Positions 1-8,544 of a stretch of DNA of 64,000 nucleotides are shown piece by piece. How positions within the stretch are numbered: position 1 is the first letter of the stretch; the number at the start of each line of letters is the position of its first letter. Origin of the DNA: Enterobacter asburiae (lineage in GTDB: Bacteria > Pseudomonadota > Gammaproteobacteria > Enterobacterales > Enterobacteriaceae); assembly GCF_024599655.1 (NCBI RefSeq), contig NZ_CP102247.1, forward strand, positions 3,162,001 to 3,226,000. Reading direction: 5' to 3'. The translations under genes were made by a program, and so were the position numbers. Below the pieces are notes generated by a model. That model saw only the letters and a list, made by a program, of their open reading frames with translations. It ran no database searches and was not told the origin of the DNA.

Positions 1-129
1 AATGTCGCGCTCAGTGTGACAGATTGGTGACAATTTTCCGGGAAGCATTTCTCAAACTGATGATTAACGTGCTTACGGTGTATGCCAATTAGTTTTATAA
101 TAAAACCACCCCCTACCGGAGAATTGACC

Positions 130-573
130 GTGAAACGTACCCGCCTCGAAGAGAGCACCTGCCCCGTCGCCCGTTCGCTGGATATCATCGGCGACTGGTG
201 GTCGCTGCTGATCGTGCGCGACGCGCTGCGCGGGATTAAACGCTTCGGCGAGTTCCAGAAAAGCCTCGGTATCGCAAAAAACATGCTGACCACGCGGCTG
301 AAGCTGCTGGTTGATGAAGGGATCCTCCGGCTTCAGCCCGCGTCCGACGGCAGCGCCTGGCAGGAGTACGTCCTGACCGAGAAAGGGCGCGCCCTGCAAA
401 CGGTGCTGGTTGCGCTGTCCCAGTGGGGCAATGAATTTTTGTTTGCTGAAAACGAATGCGGCACCGTGCTGGTCGATGCCGAACAGCGCAAACCCCTGCG
501 CAAGCTGGCGCTTATCGCCGACGATGGGCGCGAACTGACGTCTGAAGAGATCGTGACTAAACTCCCCTCCTGA
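130..573 (+). CDS. HxlR/MarR-like winged-helix transcriptional regulator
   Basis: A 147-residue DNA-binding protein of the HxlR family. The N-terminal pattern CPVARSLDIIGDWW followed by a winged helix (LTTRLKLLVDEGIL) is typical, and families of this kind often sense redox or electrophiles through the N-terminal Cys. An in-frame ATG exists at 82, but the GTG at 130 is preferred. It is preceded by a GGAG Shine-Dalgarno and gives the usual short HxlR N-terminus. The C-terminus is longer than in minimal HxlR proteins (about 110-120 aa). The neighbour downstream on the same strand is a short-chain dehydrogenase, the likely target, but no operator was recognised. The ligand is unknown. Confidence 0.8.
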   Translation: MKRTRLEESTCPVARSLDIIGDWWSLLIVRDALRGIKRFGEFQKSLGIAKNMLTTRLKLLVDEGILRLQPASDGSAWQEYVLTEKGRALQTVLVALSQWGNEFLFAENECGTVLVDAEQRKPLRKLALIADDGRELTSEEIVTKLPS

Positions 574-698
574 TCGTTCCCGACGGCAAAAGCACAAAAT
601 GATCGCCAATATGGTTGCATTATAAAACTAAATAGCCGAAAGTTAATTCAGTTTCATCTTGAAACCAAATAACCCACTTTGCCTTGAGGTAATACACG

Positions 699-1493
699 AT
701 GACTACGCAAATCACCACCGCCCTGATTACGGGTGCCTCTTCCGGGATCGGTGCCGTCTATGCCGATCGTCTTGCCGCGCGCGGTGCCAACCTGGTGCTG
801 GTTGCCCGCCGCGAGGATCGTCTGAAAACCCTCGCTGCAGACCTGCGCGCGCGCTATGGCGTAGCCGTCGATATTCTGGTCGCCGATCTTACCGATGAAG
901 CCGGGATCCGCGCCGTGGAAGAGGCGCTGCGCAGCAATACCGCTATTGATACGCTCATTAACAACGCGGGCACCGCCCAGATGGCACCGTTCCTCGCGGG
1001 CGAGGTGGCGCAGCATCAGGCCATTAACACCCTGAACACCACGGCGCTGATGCGTCTGACCTACGCCATCCTGCCCCGCCTGGCGCAGAACAATCGCGGC
1101 ACGCTGATCAATATCGCCTCGGTGTTAGCGCTGCACGTTCGCGCCGGAAGCGCCCTCTACAGCGCCACCAAGGCGTGGGTACTGAGCTTTACCCGTGGGT
1201 TACAGGAAGAGTTTGCCGACAGCAGCGTGCGCATTCAGGCCGTGCTGCCCGCCGCCACGGCGACCGAAATCTGGAGCCATTCGGGCGTCACGGTGAACGA
1301 TCTGCCGGAAGGTTCGGTGATGACCACCAACGATATGGTGGATGCGTCGCTGGCGGGTCTGGATCAGGGTGAACCGATCACCATCCCGCCGATGCACGAC
1401 GTCGGCCTGTGGGATCGCTACGAAGCGGCGCGACTTGAGCTGTTCAACAGCGCGCGCACCGGCATTCCGGCACCGCGCTACGTGAAACAGTAG
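699..1493 (+). CDS. Short-chain dehydrogenase/reductase (SDR)
   Basis: A 264-residue cytoplasmic classical SDR. The NAD(P)-binding TGASSGIG motif lies near residues 11-18, NNAG near residue 90 and the catalytic YSATK (YxxxK) near residue 150, with the Ser about 13 residues earlier. The start codon follows a TGAGG Shine-Dalgarno. The substrate cannot be read from sequence. It sits 125 bp downstream of an HxlR regulator in the same orientation, which suggests regulated expression in response to a small electrophile, aldehyde or quinone. That is inference only. Confidence 0.85.
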   Translation: MTTQITTALITGASSGIGAVYADRLAARGANLVLVARREDRLKTLAADLRARYGVAVDILVADLTDEAGIRAVEEALRSNTAIDTLINNAGTAQMAPFLAGEVAQHQAINTLNTTALMRLTYAILPRLAQNNRGTLINIASVLALHVRAGSALYSATKAWVLSFTRGLQEEFADSSVRIQAVLPAATATEIWSHSGVTVNDLPEGSVMTTNDMVDASLAGLDQGEPITIPPMHDVGLWDRYEAARLELFNSARTGIPAPRYVKQ

Positions 1494-1494
1494 C

Positions 1495-1854
1495 CTAACG
1501 CTCAAGCTGGTCGCCGTACTCGCTCATCCAGGCGGCCAGCGGGGAGAGTGCGTCCTGCAGGGTTAGCCCCAGCCCGGTGATCTGATACTCCACGCGCGGC
1601 GGGATCTCCGGGTAGACCGTCCGCGTCACCAGCCCGCGCTGCTCAAACAGGCGCAGCTGCTTCGTCAGCTCTTTCTGCGTGATGGGGGCAGCGGCACGCA
1701 GCAGATCGCCAAAGCGTACGGGCGTGTTGAAGACAATCAGGCGGTAGAGAATCGGGATCGCCCACTTACCGGATATCAGGTTGACAAACTGCGTCATCGG
1801 GCAGGTATACGCCTCAGATTTTTTTTCGCAGCACACCTCCAGCCTTTCTGCCAT
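1495..1854 (-). CDS. HxlR-family transcriptional regulator
   Basis: A 119-residue HxlR regulator of normal family length. The conserved CPMTQFVNLISGKW segment (residues 18-31) carries the Cys used for redox or electrophile sensing in several relatives. It is followed by the winged helix with ITQKELTKQLR. The gene is transcribed divergently from the SDR gene at 1955. The roughly 100-bp spacer contains a perfect 10-bp inverted repeat, probably its operator. The stop codon is one base from the end of the upstream SDR gene, so the two are convergent and nearly touching. Confidence 0.85.
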   Translation of the reverse strand: MAERLEVCCEKKSEAYTCPMTQFVNLISGKWAIPILYRLIVFNTPVRFGDLLRAAAPITQKELTKQLRLFEQRGLVTRTVYPEIPPRVEYQITGLGLTLQDALSPLAAWMSEYGDQLER

Positions 1855-1870
1855 AGCACACCTCTTGCCT

Positions 1871-1913
1871 CGTTAGTATCCATTTGGTACCTGGTTTCCT
1901 TTCGATACTAACG
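1871..1913. promoter_or_regulatory. Inverted-repeat operator between divergent hxlR-like gene and SDR gene
   Basis: CGTTAGTATC (1871-1880) and its exact complement GATACTAACG (1904-1913) flank a 23-nt spacer that holds GGTACC. A TATAGT -10-like hexamer lies immediately downstream (1918-1923) and would serve the SDR gene. Two separate half-sites in a divergent spacer fit an HxlR dimer operator. Binding by the adjacent regulator is inferred. Confidence 0.6.
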
Positions 1914-1954
1914 TTTCTATAGTGCTTTCTCCAGTGACATTTCAGGAGAAGAAC

Positions 1955-2704
1955 ATGGGTCGTTTAACAAATAAATATACGCTGATTACCGGCGGCACCA
2001 GCGGCATCGGCCTCGCCACCGCGCAGGCGTTTATCGCCGAAGGCGCGCACGTCGCCGTGACCGGACGCAACCCGGAAACGCTCGCCGAAGCAGAACGTAT
2101 TCTTGGCGATAAGGCCTGGGTGATCCCAACCGATGCGGGCGATATCGCGTCGCAAAAAGCGCTGGCGGACACCCTCGCCGCCCGCTGGCCGCGCCTTGAC
2201 GCGGTTTTTCTCAACGCGGGCGACGTGACGCACGCGCCGCTGGAAGCCTGGCAGGAGGATGCCTGGGACCGCCTGATGGGCATCAACCTGAAGGGACCGT
2301 TCTTTTTAATTCAGGCGCTGCTGCCGCTGCTGAATAACCCGTCGTCGGTGATCCTCTGCGGCTCCGTGAGCGCGCGCATCGGCCTGCCCACCAGCAGCGT
2401 GTATGCCGCGAGCAAGGCCGCCCTGCTGTCACTGGCGCGCACGCTCTCGGCGGAGCTGCTGCCGCGCGGGATCCGCGTTAACGGCCTGAGCCCCGGCCCG
2501 GTGGAAACCCCGGCGTTTACGAAGACGGGCCTAAGCGACGAGGCGCTTAACGCGATGATGGCAGAGGTCATCAAGCTGGTGCCGCTCGGCAGAATGGGCT
2601 CGACGACGGAGCTGGCAAAAGCCGCGCTCTATCTGGCGTCCGACGAGTCGAGCTACACGGTGGGAACGGAGCTGCTGGTGGACGGCGGAATGGGGAGTTT
2701 ATAA
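1955..2704 (+). CDS. Short-chain dehydrogenase/reductase (SDR)
   Basis: A 249-residue classical SDR. The cofactor motif TGGTSGIG is near residues 12-19, NAGD is near residue 86, and the catalytic YAASK is followed by the usual LSPGPVETP loop. The ATG at 1955 is chosen because CAGGAGAAG lies just upstream; the longer upstream frame has no ribosome site. The substrate is unknown. It lies divergent to an HxlR regulator across a perfect inverted repeat, a layout seen for quinone or aldehyde stress reductases, so it is probably the regulator's target. Confidence 0.85.
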   Translation: MGRLTNKYTLITGGTSGIGLATAQAFIAEGAHVAVTGRNPETLAEAERILGDKAWVIPTDAGDIASQKALADTLAARWPRLDAVFLNAGDVTHAPLEAWQEDAWDRLMGINLKGPFFLIQALLPLLNNPSSVILCGSVSARIGLPTSSVYAASKAALLSLARTLSAELLPRGIRVNGLSPGPVETPAFTKTGLSDEALNAMMAEVIKLVPLGRMGSTTELAKAALYLASDESSYTVGTELLVDGGMGSL

Positions 2705-2705
2705 C

Positions 2706-3209
2706 TCAAAAGGCGCTGATGCCGGTGACGATGCCGACATACAGCGCCGCCCATGCGCAGGCGGAAAGCAGGCTGACGGCGTAGACCTTGACTGCATTCA
2801 GCCTGAGCATCCCCGCCGCCAGCGGGACGATGTAGCGCAACACCGCCAGAAAGCGTGACGTAAACAGCACGATGACCCCGTTCTTTTGCAGCTGATGCTG
2901 GACCCGCAAGAACTTATCGGCATGCTTTGAGGTGAAACGCGTGACCAGCCGGGAGTGCCCCATCAGCTGGCCAATATGGTAGTTCAGCACCGAACCCGCC
3001 GCTGCTCCCATTACCACGGCGAGCCACGCCAGCACAGGATGCATACTCGTCTGGCTGACGGTAATGCCCGCCAGCAGCATCACAGAGGCGGGCGGCAGCA
3101 CGGAGGAGATCAGCACCGTCGATTTACTCAGCGCCATCATAAATAACAGCGCGAAAAGATGTGCCGGATACAGCGCAAAATGATTCAGCAGATTATCAAG
3201 CCACACCAT
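2706..3209 (-). CDS. DedA-family inner-membrane protein
   Basis: A 167-residue membrane protein with four to five hydrophobic segments. It has the DedA (SNARE-associated/VTT) pattern FTSRFLAVLRYIVPLAAG in the C-terminal half and the upstream glycine-rich GAAAGSVLNYHIG. Family members act as proton-driven undecaprenyl-phosphate or phospholipid flippases or are needed for membrane homeostasis. This one is shorter than E. coli DedA (about 219 aa), so it belongs to a small subgroup. The stop lies next to the convergent SDR gene. Confidence 0.75.
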   Translation of the reverse strand: MVWLDNLLNHFALYPAHLFALLFMMALSKSTVLISSVLPPASVMLLAGITVSQTSMHPVLAWLAVVMGAAAGSVLNYHIGQLMGHSRLVTRFTSKHADKFLRVQHQLQKNGVIVLFTSRFLAVLRYIVPLAAGMLRLNAVKVYAVSLLSACAWAALYVGIVTGISAF

Positions 3210-3375
3210 TTTCCTCTCCTCCGTTGATTATATAATCCTCCATTAGAAATGAATTACCTTAAATAAACCCTCAACGTTTTATTAATAAGATTCTCCTAAA
3301 CCGTTCTTAAACATTATTTAATTTCCCGAGCGGCAATATCAAATAAGCGTATTATTTCTCACGTTTTACAACGAT

Positions 3376-3530
3376 CTCGTTATGGCGAGGCTCCTGTACA
3401 AATACACGTTATCGCTCTGGTGGGTTCGAGAGAACCGGCACAGGGTAAAACAGGCACTGTCGAATCAAGGCTTTGTCAGTATAACTTCCCTCACGGGATA
3501 CGGTGTACAGTGCTGAACCCAGGACGTGGG
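3376..3530 (+). promoter_or_regulatory. Probable M-box (ykoK-type) Mg2+ riboswitch
   Basis: The 389-nt stretch before the MgtE-like gene (3210-3598) contains the M-box signature in order: GGCGAGGCTCCTGTACA (3384-3400), a central stem with GGGTTCGAGAGAACC, an ACAGG stretch, and TACAGTGCTGAACCC (3506-3520) near the 3' side. These match the conserved core of the Mg2+-sensing aptamer, which lowers expression of Mg2+ transporters when the ion is plentiful. No clear terminator with a U-tract was seen, so the expression platform may act on translation or Rho access. The boundaries are approximate. Confidence 0.75.
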
Positions 3531-3598
3531 GATCTCCTCTTCGACATGCCCTGTCTTGCTCGCCCCTGAGAGATGTTATTATTCAAAGGGAATTCACT

Positions 3599-4600
3599 AT
3601 GTCTTACGCTATTCACAACCAAAACCTGGCATTCAATGACAGCGCGATCGCGCAATATATGAATACCGATTTTATTGTCCTCGATATTTCATTATGCGTG
3701 GCGCTGGCGCGCGAGCAATTCTTCGAAAAATTAAAAGACGACGATATTCCGTCTCATATTTTTATTGAAGACAATGGCCGCCTGGCGGGCATGATTGCCG
3801 TGCGTAAATTGCTGCAGACCGCCGATACGGTACAGCCGGTGAAATCGCTGATGATTTCGCAGTTTTTGCAGGTCAAACCGGAGGATGAACGTGCCGACGT
3901 TGCCGGACTGCTGGCGCACGGCGGCGCGGACGTGGTGCCCGTGGTCACCCACGGCAAGCTCGTCGGCTGCCTGACCGAGCGCGAAATCGCCCATCTGCTG
4001 GAAGATGACGTCACCGAAGACGCACAGCTTCAGGGGGCGACGCTACCGCTGGAGAAGCCCTATCTGGACACCAGCCCGTACAGCCTGTGGAAGAAACGCT
4101 CCGTCTGGCTGCTGCTGCTGTTTGTCGCGGAGGCCTACACCAGCTCGGTGATCCAGCATTTTGAAGAGGCGCTGGAGTCCGCCATCGCGCTGGCGTTCTT
4201 CATTCCGCTGCTGATCGGCACGGGCGGCAACAGCGGCACGCAAATCACCTCCACGCTGGTGCGCGCCATGGCGCTGGGGGAAGTCCGTCTGCGCGACGTT
4301 GGCCGCGTGCTGCGTAAAGAGATGACCACCTCGCTGATGATTGCCGCCACGCTCGGTGTCGCCGGGTGCATTCGCGCATGGATGATGGGGATTGGGCTGG
4401 AAATCACGCTTATCGTCAGCCTGACGCTGGTGTGCATTACGCTGTGGAGCGCGATTGTGTCGTCCGTCATCCCGATGGTGCTCAAGCGCTGCGGCATTGA
4501 CCCGGCGGTCGTCTCCGCGCCGTTTATCGCGACGCTTATCGACGGTACCGGGCTGATTATCTACTTTAAGATCGCGCAATATACGCTGGGGCTGGAGTGA
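3599..4600 (+). CDS. MgtE-like Mg2+/Co2+ transporter with CBS domains
   Basis: A 333-residue inner-membrane ion transporter. Residues about 25-145 form a tandem CBS-domain sensor, followed by a five-helix MgtE channel domain. That domain shows the conserved GTGGNSGTQ and PFIATLIDGTGLIIYF motifs, whose Asp lines the ion path in MgtE. The usual N-terminal superhelical domain is missing, so it is shorter than the 440-450-residue MgtE type. The ATG at 3599 follows AAAGGGAATTC. An M-box-like leader upstream independently supports a Mg2+ role. Confidence 0.85.
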   Translation: MSYAIHNQNLAFNDSAIAQYMNTDFIVLDISLCVALAREQFFEKLKDDDIPSHIFIEDNGRLAGMIAVRKLLQTADTVQPVKSLMISQFLQVKPEDERADVAGLLAHGGADVVPVVTHGKLVGCLTEREIAHLLEDDVTEDAQLQGATLPLEKPYLDTSPYSLWKKRSVWLLLLFVAEAYTSSVIQHFEEALESAIALAFFIPLLIGTGGNSGTQITSTLVRAMALGEVRLRDVGRVLRKEMTTSLMIAATLGVAGCIRAWMMGIGLEITLIVSLTLVCITLWSAIVSSVIPMVLKRCGIDPAVVSAPFIATLIDGTGLIIYFKIAQYTLGLE

Positions 4601-4611
4601 GGTGATTTCTT

Positions 4612-4680
4612 GCCGGGTGGCGCTGCCGCTTACCCGGCCTACCCATCCTGTAGGCCCGTGCAAGCGCAGCGCCGCCGGGC
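4612..4680. repeat. REP/BIME element
   Basis: Two inverted palindromic units, GCCGGGTGGCGCTGCC...TACCCGGCC and GGCCCGTGCAAGCGCAGCGCCGCCGGGC, face each other between the convergent mgtE-like and hpxK genes. This is the usual enterobacterial BIME position. Similar units recur at 14733-15235 and 24932-25030. Confidence 0.85.
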
Positions 4681-4685
4681 AATAC

Positions 4686-5915
4686 TCAGGCCGCACCAAG
4701 CGATCTCACCGCCAACCCAAACGCCTCAATCGCCAGGGCAACATCCTCAGCCATCACCGATTCCGCCGGATGGTGGCTGACGCCCCCCTTGCAGCGCACA
4801 AACAGCATGCCGACCGGCCAGCGTTCTGCCAGCGCGATGGTGTCATGCCCGGCACCGCTCGGCAGCGATAATGAGCGCCCCTGCACCGATTCAACGGCCT
4901 GCCCCAGCAGATCCTGCAAACGCGCATCGCACGGCGTGGCGGCGATACGGTAAAACTCCTCGGCGCTGAAGCTCAGCCCGCGACGAGCGGCAATGGCCTG
5001 CGCCTGCGCCAGCAGTTCCGCGAGCAGCGCGTCAAGCGGGCCATCCTGCGGGCCGCGAATATCCAGCGAGAGCGCAACCTCGCCCGGAATAACGTTGACC
5101 GCACCGGGCAGGCAGCGCAGTTCCCCGACCGTCGCCACGCGATGACCGCCCTGCTGTCGGGTGGTGTTTTCGATCAGCACCATCCATTCGGCGGCGGCGG
5201 CCAGGGCATCTTTACGATGAGCCATCGGCACGGTACCCGCGTGTCCGGCCTCGCCGGTGAAGCGGCAGTTGAGGCGGCGCGCGCCGTTAATGGCTTCCAC
5301 CACGCCCAGCGCCAGACCTTCCTGCTCCAGACACGGCCCCTGTTCGATGTGCAGCTCAAGGCAGGCGCTGAAATCGCCCTGATGGCGCGCCGCCAGCGCC
5401 ACGCGGGCGGGATCGAGCCCCGCCTGCACCATCGCCTGCGCCACGCTGATGCCGCTGGCATCGCAGGTCTCCAGCCAGCCCTGCGGCCAGGTGCCCGTAA
5501 TCCCTCGGCTGCCTAGCAGGGTGATGCCAAAACGGGTCCCCTCTTCGTCGCCAAAGCCGACAATCTCGATCGCCTGCGCCAGATGCAGCCCCTGCTGATG
5601 CAGGCTGTCCACCACCTCAATGGCGGTGAGCACCCCGAGCATGCCGTCGTAGCGCCCGGCGTTGCGCACGGTGTCCAGATGCGAGCCGAGCAGCACCGCC
5701 TGCGCCCCCTCCTGCGCGCCCTCATAGCGTCCACAGATATTGCCCACGCTGTCCTGCCAGACGGTCATGCCCGCCTGGCGCATCCACTCGCCGACCAGCT
5801 GGTTGGCCTGAAGATGCTGCGCCGAAAGGTACACCCTCGTCAGCGCATCCGGGGTTTCGCTGATGGCGGCCAGCGCGTCGGCGCGCGCCATCACCCGTTC
5901 TGCCGCCGGGCTCAT
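4686..5915 (-). CDS. hpxK: Allantoate amidohydrolase
   Basis: A 409-residue zinc-dependent M20/M28-type amidase of the AllC/HpxK group. It hydrolyses allantoate to ureidoglycine, CO2 and ammonia in the cytoplasm. Metal ligands are visible in GSHLDT (His79), RYDG (Asp90) and DEEGTRF (Glu124/125). GHAGTVPM and GHDTIALAE are typical family segments. The start at 5915 overlaps the stop of the aminotransferase gene by four bases (ATGA), so the two are translationally coupled. It is the last gene of a six-gene operon behind a sigma-54 promoter at 10046-10061. The frame continues further upstream, but the sequence before 5915 is the aminotransferase read out of frame. Confidence 0.9.
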   Translation of the reverse strand: MSPAAERVMARADALAAISETPDALTRVYLSAQHLQANQLVGEWMRQAGMTVWQDSVGNICGRYEGAQEGAQAVLLGSHLDTVRNAGRYDGMLGVLTAIEVVDSLHQQGLHLAQAIEIVGFGDEEGTRFGITLLGSRGITGTWPQGWLETCDASGISVAQAMVQAGLDPARVALAARHQGDFSACLELHIEQGPCLEQEGLALGVVEAINGARRLNCRFTGEAGHAGTVPMAHRKDALAAAAEWMVLIENTTRQQGGHRVATVGELRCLPGAVNVIPGEVALSLDIRGPQDGPLDALLAELLAQAQAIAARRGLSFSAEEFYRIAATPCDARLQDLLGQAVESVQGRSLSLPSGAGHDTIALAERWPVGMLFVRCKGGVSHHPAESVMAEDVALAIEAFGLAVRSLGAA

Positions 5916-7153
5916 TGCGGTGTCTCGCGGCGATAGTGGTCCCACGCGGCCTGCATGGCGGCCCCCTGCGTGGTGGTGAATTTCAGGTAGTTCAGCACCG
6001 ACTCCAGCGCGCTCAGGGTGGTCATCACGCAGTCCTTGCGCGCGTTGTAGCCCATGGTGCCAATGCGCCACACTTTGCCGTGCAGTGGGCCAAAGGAGGT
6101 GCCGATTTCAATCCCGAAATCCTCCAGCATCAGCTTGCGCACCTGGTCGCCGTTGACGCCCTGCGGGATAACCACGCCCAGCACGTTGTTCATCTTGTGC
6201 TTCAGGTCGCCGAAGGTCTCAAGCCCCATCGCCTGAATGCCCTTCAGCAGCGCATCGCCGTGCAGCTTATGACGCGCGATGCCGTTATCCAGACCTTCCT
6301 GCAGGATCAGCCGCGCGCACTCGCGGGCGCCAAACAGCGCGGTCGTGGCTTCGGTGTGGTGGTTCAGGCGCTCCGGCCCCCAGTAGTCCATCACCATGCC
6401 GAGATCGAAGTAGTTGGAGTAGATCATCTCCTCGTCGCCGTCGCGGTGGGCGTCGGTGCGTATGCCCTCCTCAACGCATTTGCGGCGGCGGATCGCCTCC
6501 TCCATGCGCGCGCTCAGGGTGATCGGAGACGTGCCCGACGGCCCGCCGAGGCACTTCTGCATCCCGGCCGAGACGGCATCCAGCCCCCAGGCGTCGGTTT
6601 CCAGCGCGTTACCGCCGAGCGACGCGGTGGCGTCGGTGTAAAACAGCACGTCGTAGCGGCGGCAGATGGCACCCAGCTCGGCGAGCGGCTGCAGCATGGT
6701 GGTGGAGGTGTCGCCCTGCACGGTCAGCAGCAGGCGCGGGCGAATACGCTTAATCGCATCCTCGACCTGGTCCGGGGTGAACACCTCGCCCCACGGCACC
6801 TCGATGGTATGCACCTCCGCGCGGCAGCGGCGGGCAATTTCGCACAGCAGATGACCAAAGCGGCCAAAGACCGGCACCAGCACCTTATCCCCTGGGCGAA
6901 TGGCGGAGACCAGAATGGCTTCAATTCCCGCGCGGGAGGTGCCGTCCACCAGCATCGTCCAGCGGTTCTCGGTGCGGAACACACCGCGATAGAGCGCCAT
7001 CACCTCGTTCATGTAGTGGGTCATGGCCGGATCGTACTGGCCGATCAGCTGGCTCGACATGGCGCGCAGCACGCGCGGGTCGGCGTTGATCGGGCCCGGC
7101 CCCATCAGCAGGCGCTGGGGCGGGTTGATTTGCGGAAAGCGTGCGATATCCAT
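5912..7153 (-). CDS. hpxJ: Ureidoglycine aminotransferase
   Basis: A 413-residue class V PLP aminotransferase of the PucG/HpxJ type. It converts the unstable ureidoglycine and a 2-oxo acid to oxalurate and an amino acid, rescuing the nitrogen. The PLP lysine is Lys200 in GMQKCLGG, and TDATASLGG holds the Asp that contacts the cofactor. PPQRLLMGPGPIN is the family N-terminus. The gene is coupled to hpxK downstream by ATGA and lies 13 bp after the ABC ATPase gene. The assignment rests on the family plus the hpx context. Confidence 0.9.
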   Translation of the reverse strand: MDIARFPQINPPQRLLMGPGPINADPRVLRAMSSQLIGQYDPAMTHYMNEVMALYRGVFRTENRWTMLVDGTSRAGIEAILVSAIRPGDKVLVPVFGRFGHLLCEIARRCRAEVHTIEVPWGEVFTPDQVEDAIKRIRPRLLLTVQGDTSTTMLQPLAELGAICRRYDVLFYTDATASLGGNALETDAWGLDAVSAGMQKCLGGPSGTSPITLSARMEEAIRRRKCVEEGIRTDAHRDGDEEMIYSNYFDLGMVMDYWGPERLNHHTEATTALFGARECARLILQEGLDNGIARHKLHGDALLKGIQAMGLETFGDLKHKMNNVLGVVIPQGVNGDQVRKLMLEDFGIEIGTSFGPLHGKVWRIGTMGYNARKDCVMTTLSALESVLNYLKFTTTQGAAMQAAWDHYRRETPQ

Positions 7154-7166
7154 TGTTAAGTCCTTA

Positions 7167-7904
7167 TCAGTTGAGGCCGCGCACGGAGGAGATGAACTGC
7201 TTCAGTTCCGTGGTCTGCGGGTTGGCGAACAGCGTTTTGCTGTCGCCCTGCTCCCAGACTTTCCCCTGGTGCATAAACACCACGCGGTCGCCCACTTCGC
7301 GGGCAAAATTCATTTCATGGGTAACCAGTATCAGCGTCATCCCCTCGGCCGCCAGCTGCTCCAGCACCTTGAGCACTTCACCCACCAGCTCCGGGTCGAG
7401 CGCGGAGGTGATCTCGTCACAGAGTAAAACTTTAGGCGACATGGCCAGCGCCCGGGCAATCGCCACGCGCTGCTGCTGGCCGCCGGAGAGGCTTGACGGG
7501 TAGTAATCCAGACGATCGCCTAAGCCCACTTTCTCCAGCATCTGCTGCGCCAGCGCCCGACATTCGGCGGCGCTTTTCTTCAGCACCCGACGCGGGGCGA
7601 GCATCACGTTTTCCAGCGCCGTCATGTGCGGGAACAGGTTGAAGCTCTGGAACACCATCCCGACCGAGCGGCTGATTTCACGCGCCTGAGAATCCCGGTC
7701 GGTAATGGTCATGCCGCCCAGCTTGATGCTGCCGTCTTGATAGCCTTCCAGCCCGTTGATGCAGCGCAGCAGCGTGCTTTTGCCCGACCCGCTGCGCCCG
7801 ATAATGGAGATCACCTGGCCCATGTCGATATCCAGATCGACGCCCTTGAGCACGTGGTTATCGCCGTAGTACTTCTGCACCTGATTAATGGTGATGAGAG
7901 GCAT
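7167..7904 (-). CDS. Polar amino-acid-type ABC transporter ATP-binding protein
   Basis: A 245-residue ATPase. Walker A is GRSGSGKST (residues 36-44), the signature is LSGGQQQRVAIARAL and Walker B is VLLCDEITSALDP. It belongs to the GlnQ/HisP group. The start at 7904 lies inside the end of the preceding permease gene (20-nt overlap). With two permeases and a binding protein it forms an importer for a purine breakdown product, most plausibly allantoin or allantoate. It probably corresponds to hpxI of the Klebsiella hpx cluster, though the substrate is inferred from position. Confidence 0.85.
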   Translation of the reverse strand: MPLITINQVQKYYGDNHVLKGVDLDIDMGQVISIIGRSGSGKSTLLRCINGLEGYQDGSIKLGGMTITDRDSQAREISRSVGMVFQSFNLFPHMTALENVMLAPRRVLKKSAAECRALAQQMLEKVGLGDRLDYYPSSLSGGQQQRVAIARALAMSPKVLLCDEITSALDPELVGEVLKVLEQLAAEGMTLILVTHEMNFAREVGDRVVFMHQGKVWEQGDSKTLFANPQTTELKQFISSVRGLN

Positions 7905-8544
7905 TGAATTTCGTCTCCAGATAGCGGCTGTAGCGCGACAGCGGATAACACAGAATAAAGTAGCCGAGCGCCACCAGCGCAAAGACCTTAAACGGCTGAT
8001 AGGTCACGTTGGTCAGCATGGTCCCGGCCTTGGTCAGCTCGATAAAGCCGATAATCGACGCCAGCGCGGTGCCCTTGATCACCTGCACGGCAAAGCCGAC
8101 CGTCGGGGCGATGCCGATGCGCAGCGCCTGCGGGGCGACGACGCGAAACAGGGTCTGGCCGAAGGTCAGTCCCAGGCAGCGCGAGGCTTCCCACTGCCCT
8201 TTCGGCAGCGCGCGAATGCTGCCGTTCCAGATATCGAGCAGAAACGCGCTGGTGTAGAAGGTTAACGCCAGCGAGGCGGCGGTCCACGGCGAAACGTCGA
8301 TGCCGAACAGCGCCACGCCGAAGAAGGCCAGGAACAGCTGCATCAGCAGCGGCGTGCCCTGAAACAGCTCAATATAGCCGCGGATGATGCGCTTCACCGC
8401 GCGCCCGCCGGTGAGGCGCAGCAGCAGGAGCGGCAGCGTCACCGCCGCCCCGCCGACAAACGCCACCAGCGACAGCAGCACCGTCCAGCGCCCGGCCAGC
8501 AGCAGGTTGCGAATAATGTCCCAGTCGGTAAAGGTGGTCATCAT
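7885..8544 (-). CDS. ABC transporter permease (HisMQ type)
   Basis: A 219-residue inner-membrane permease with about five helices. It has the EAA-like loop EASRCLGLTFGQTLFRVVAPQA that docks on the ATPase. The ATG at 8544 overlaps the stop of the upstream permease (ATGA); a second ATG follows directly at 8541. It pairs with the adjacent permease in an amino-acid-type importer embedded in the hpx operon. It probably equals hpxH. Confidence 0.85.
   Translation of the reverse strand: MMTTFTDWDIIRNLLLAGRWTVLLSLVAFVGGAAVTLPLLLLRLTGGRAVKRIIRGYIELFQGTPLLMQLFLAFFGVALFGIDVSPWTAASLALTFYTSAFLLDIWNGSIRALPKGQWEASRCLGLTFGQTLFRVVAPQALRIGIAPTVGFAVQVIKGTALASIIGFIELTKAGTMLTNVTYQPFKVFALVALGYFILCYPLSRYSRYLETKFNASHHH

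Noticed and set aside
5915..7159. A 414-codon open frame on the plus strand opposite hpxJ
   Set aside because: It is the antisense reading of a clear aminotransferase gene in GC-rich DNA, has no family motifs and no ribosome site.
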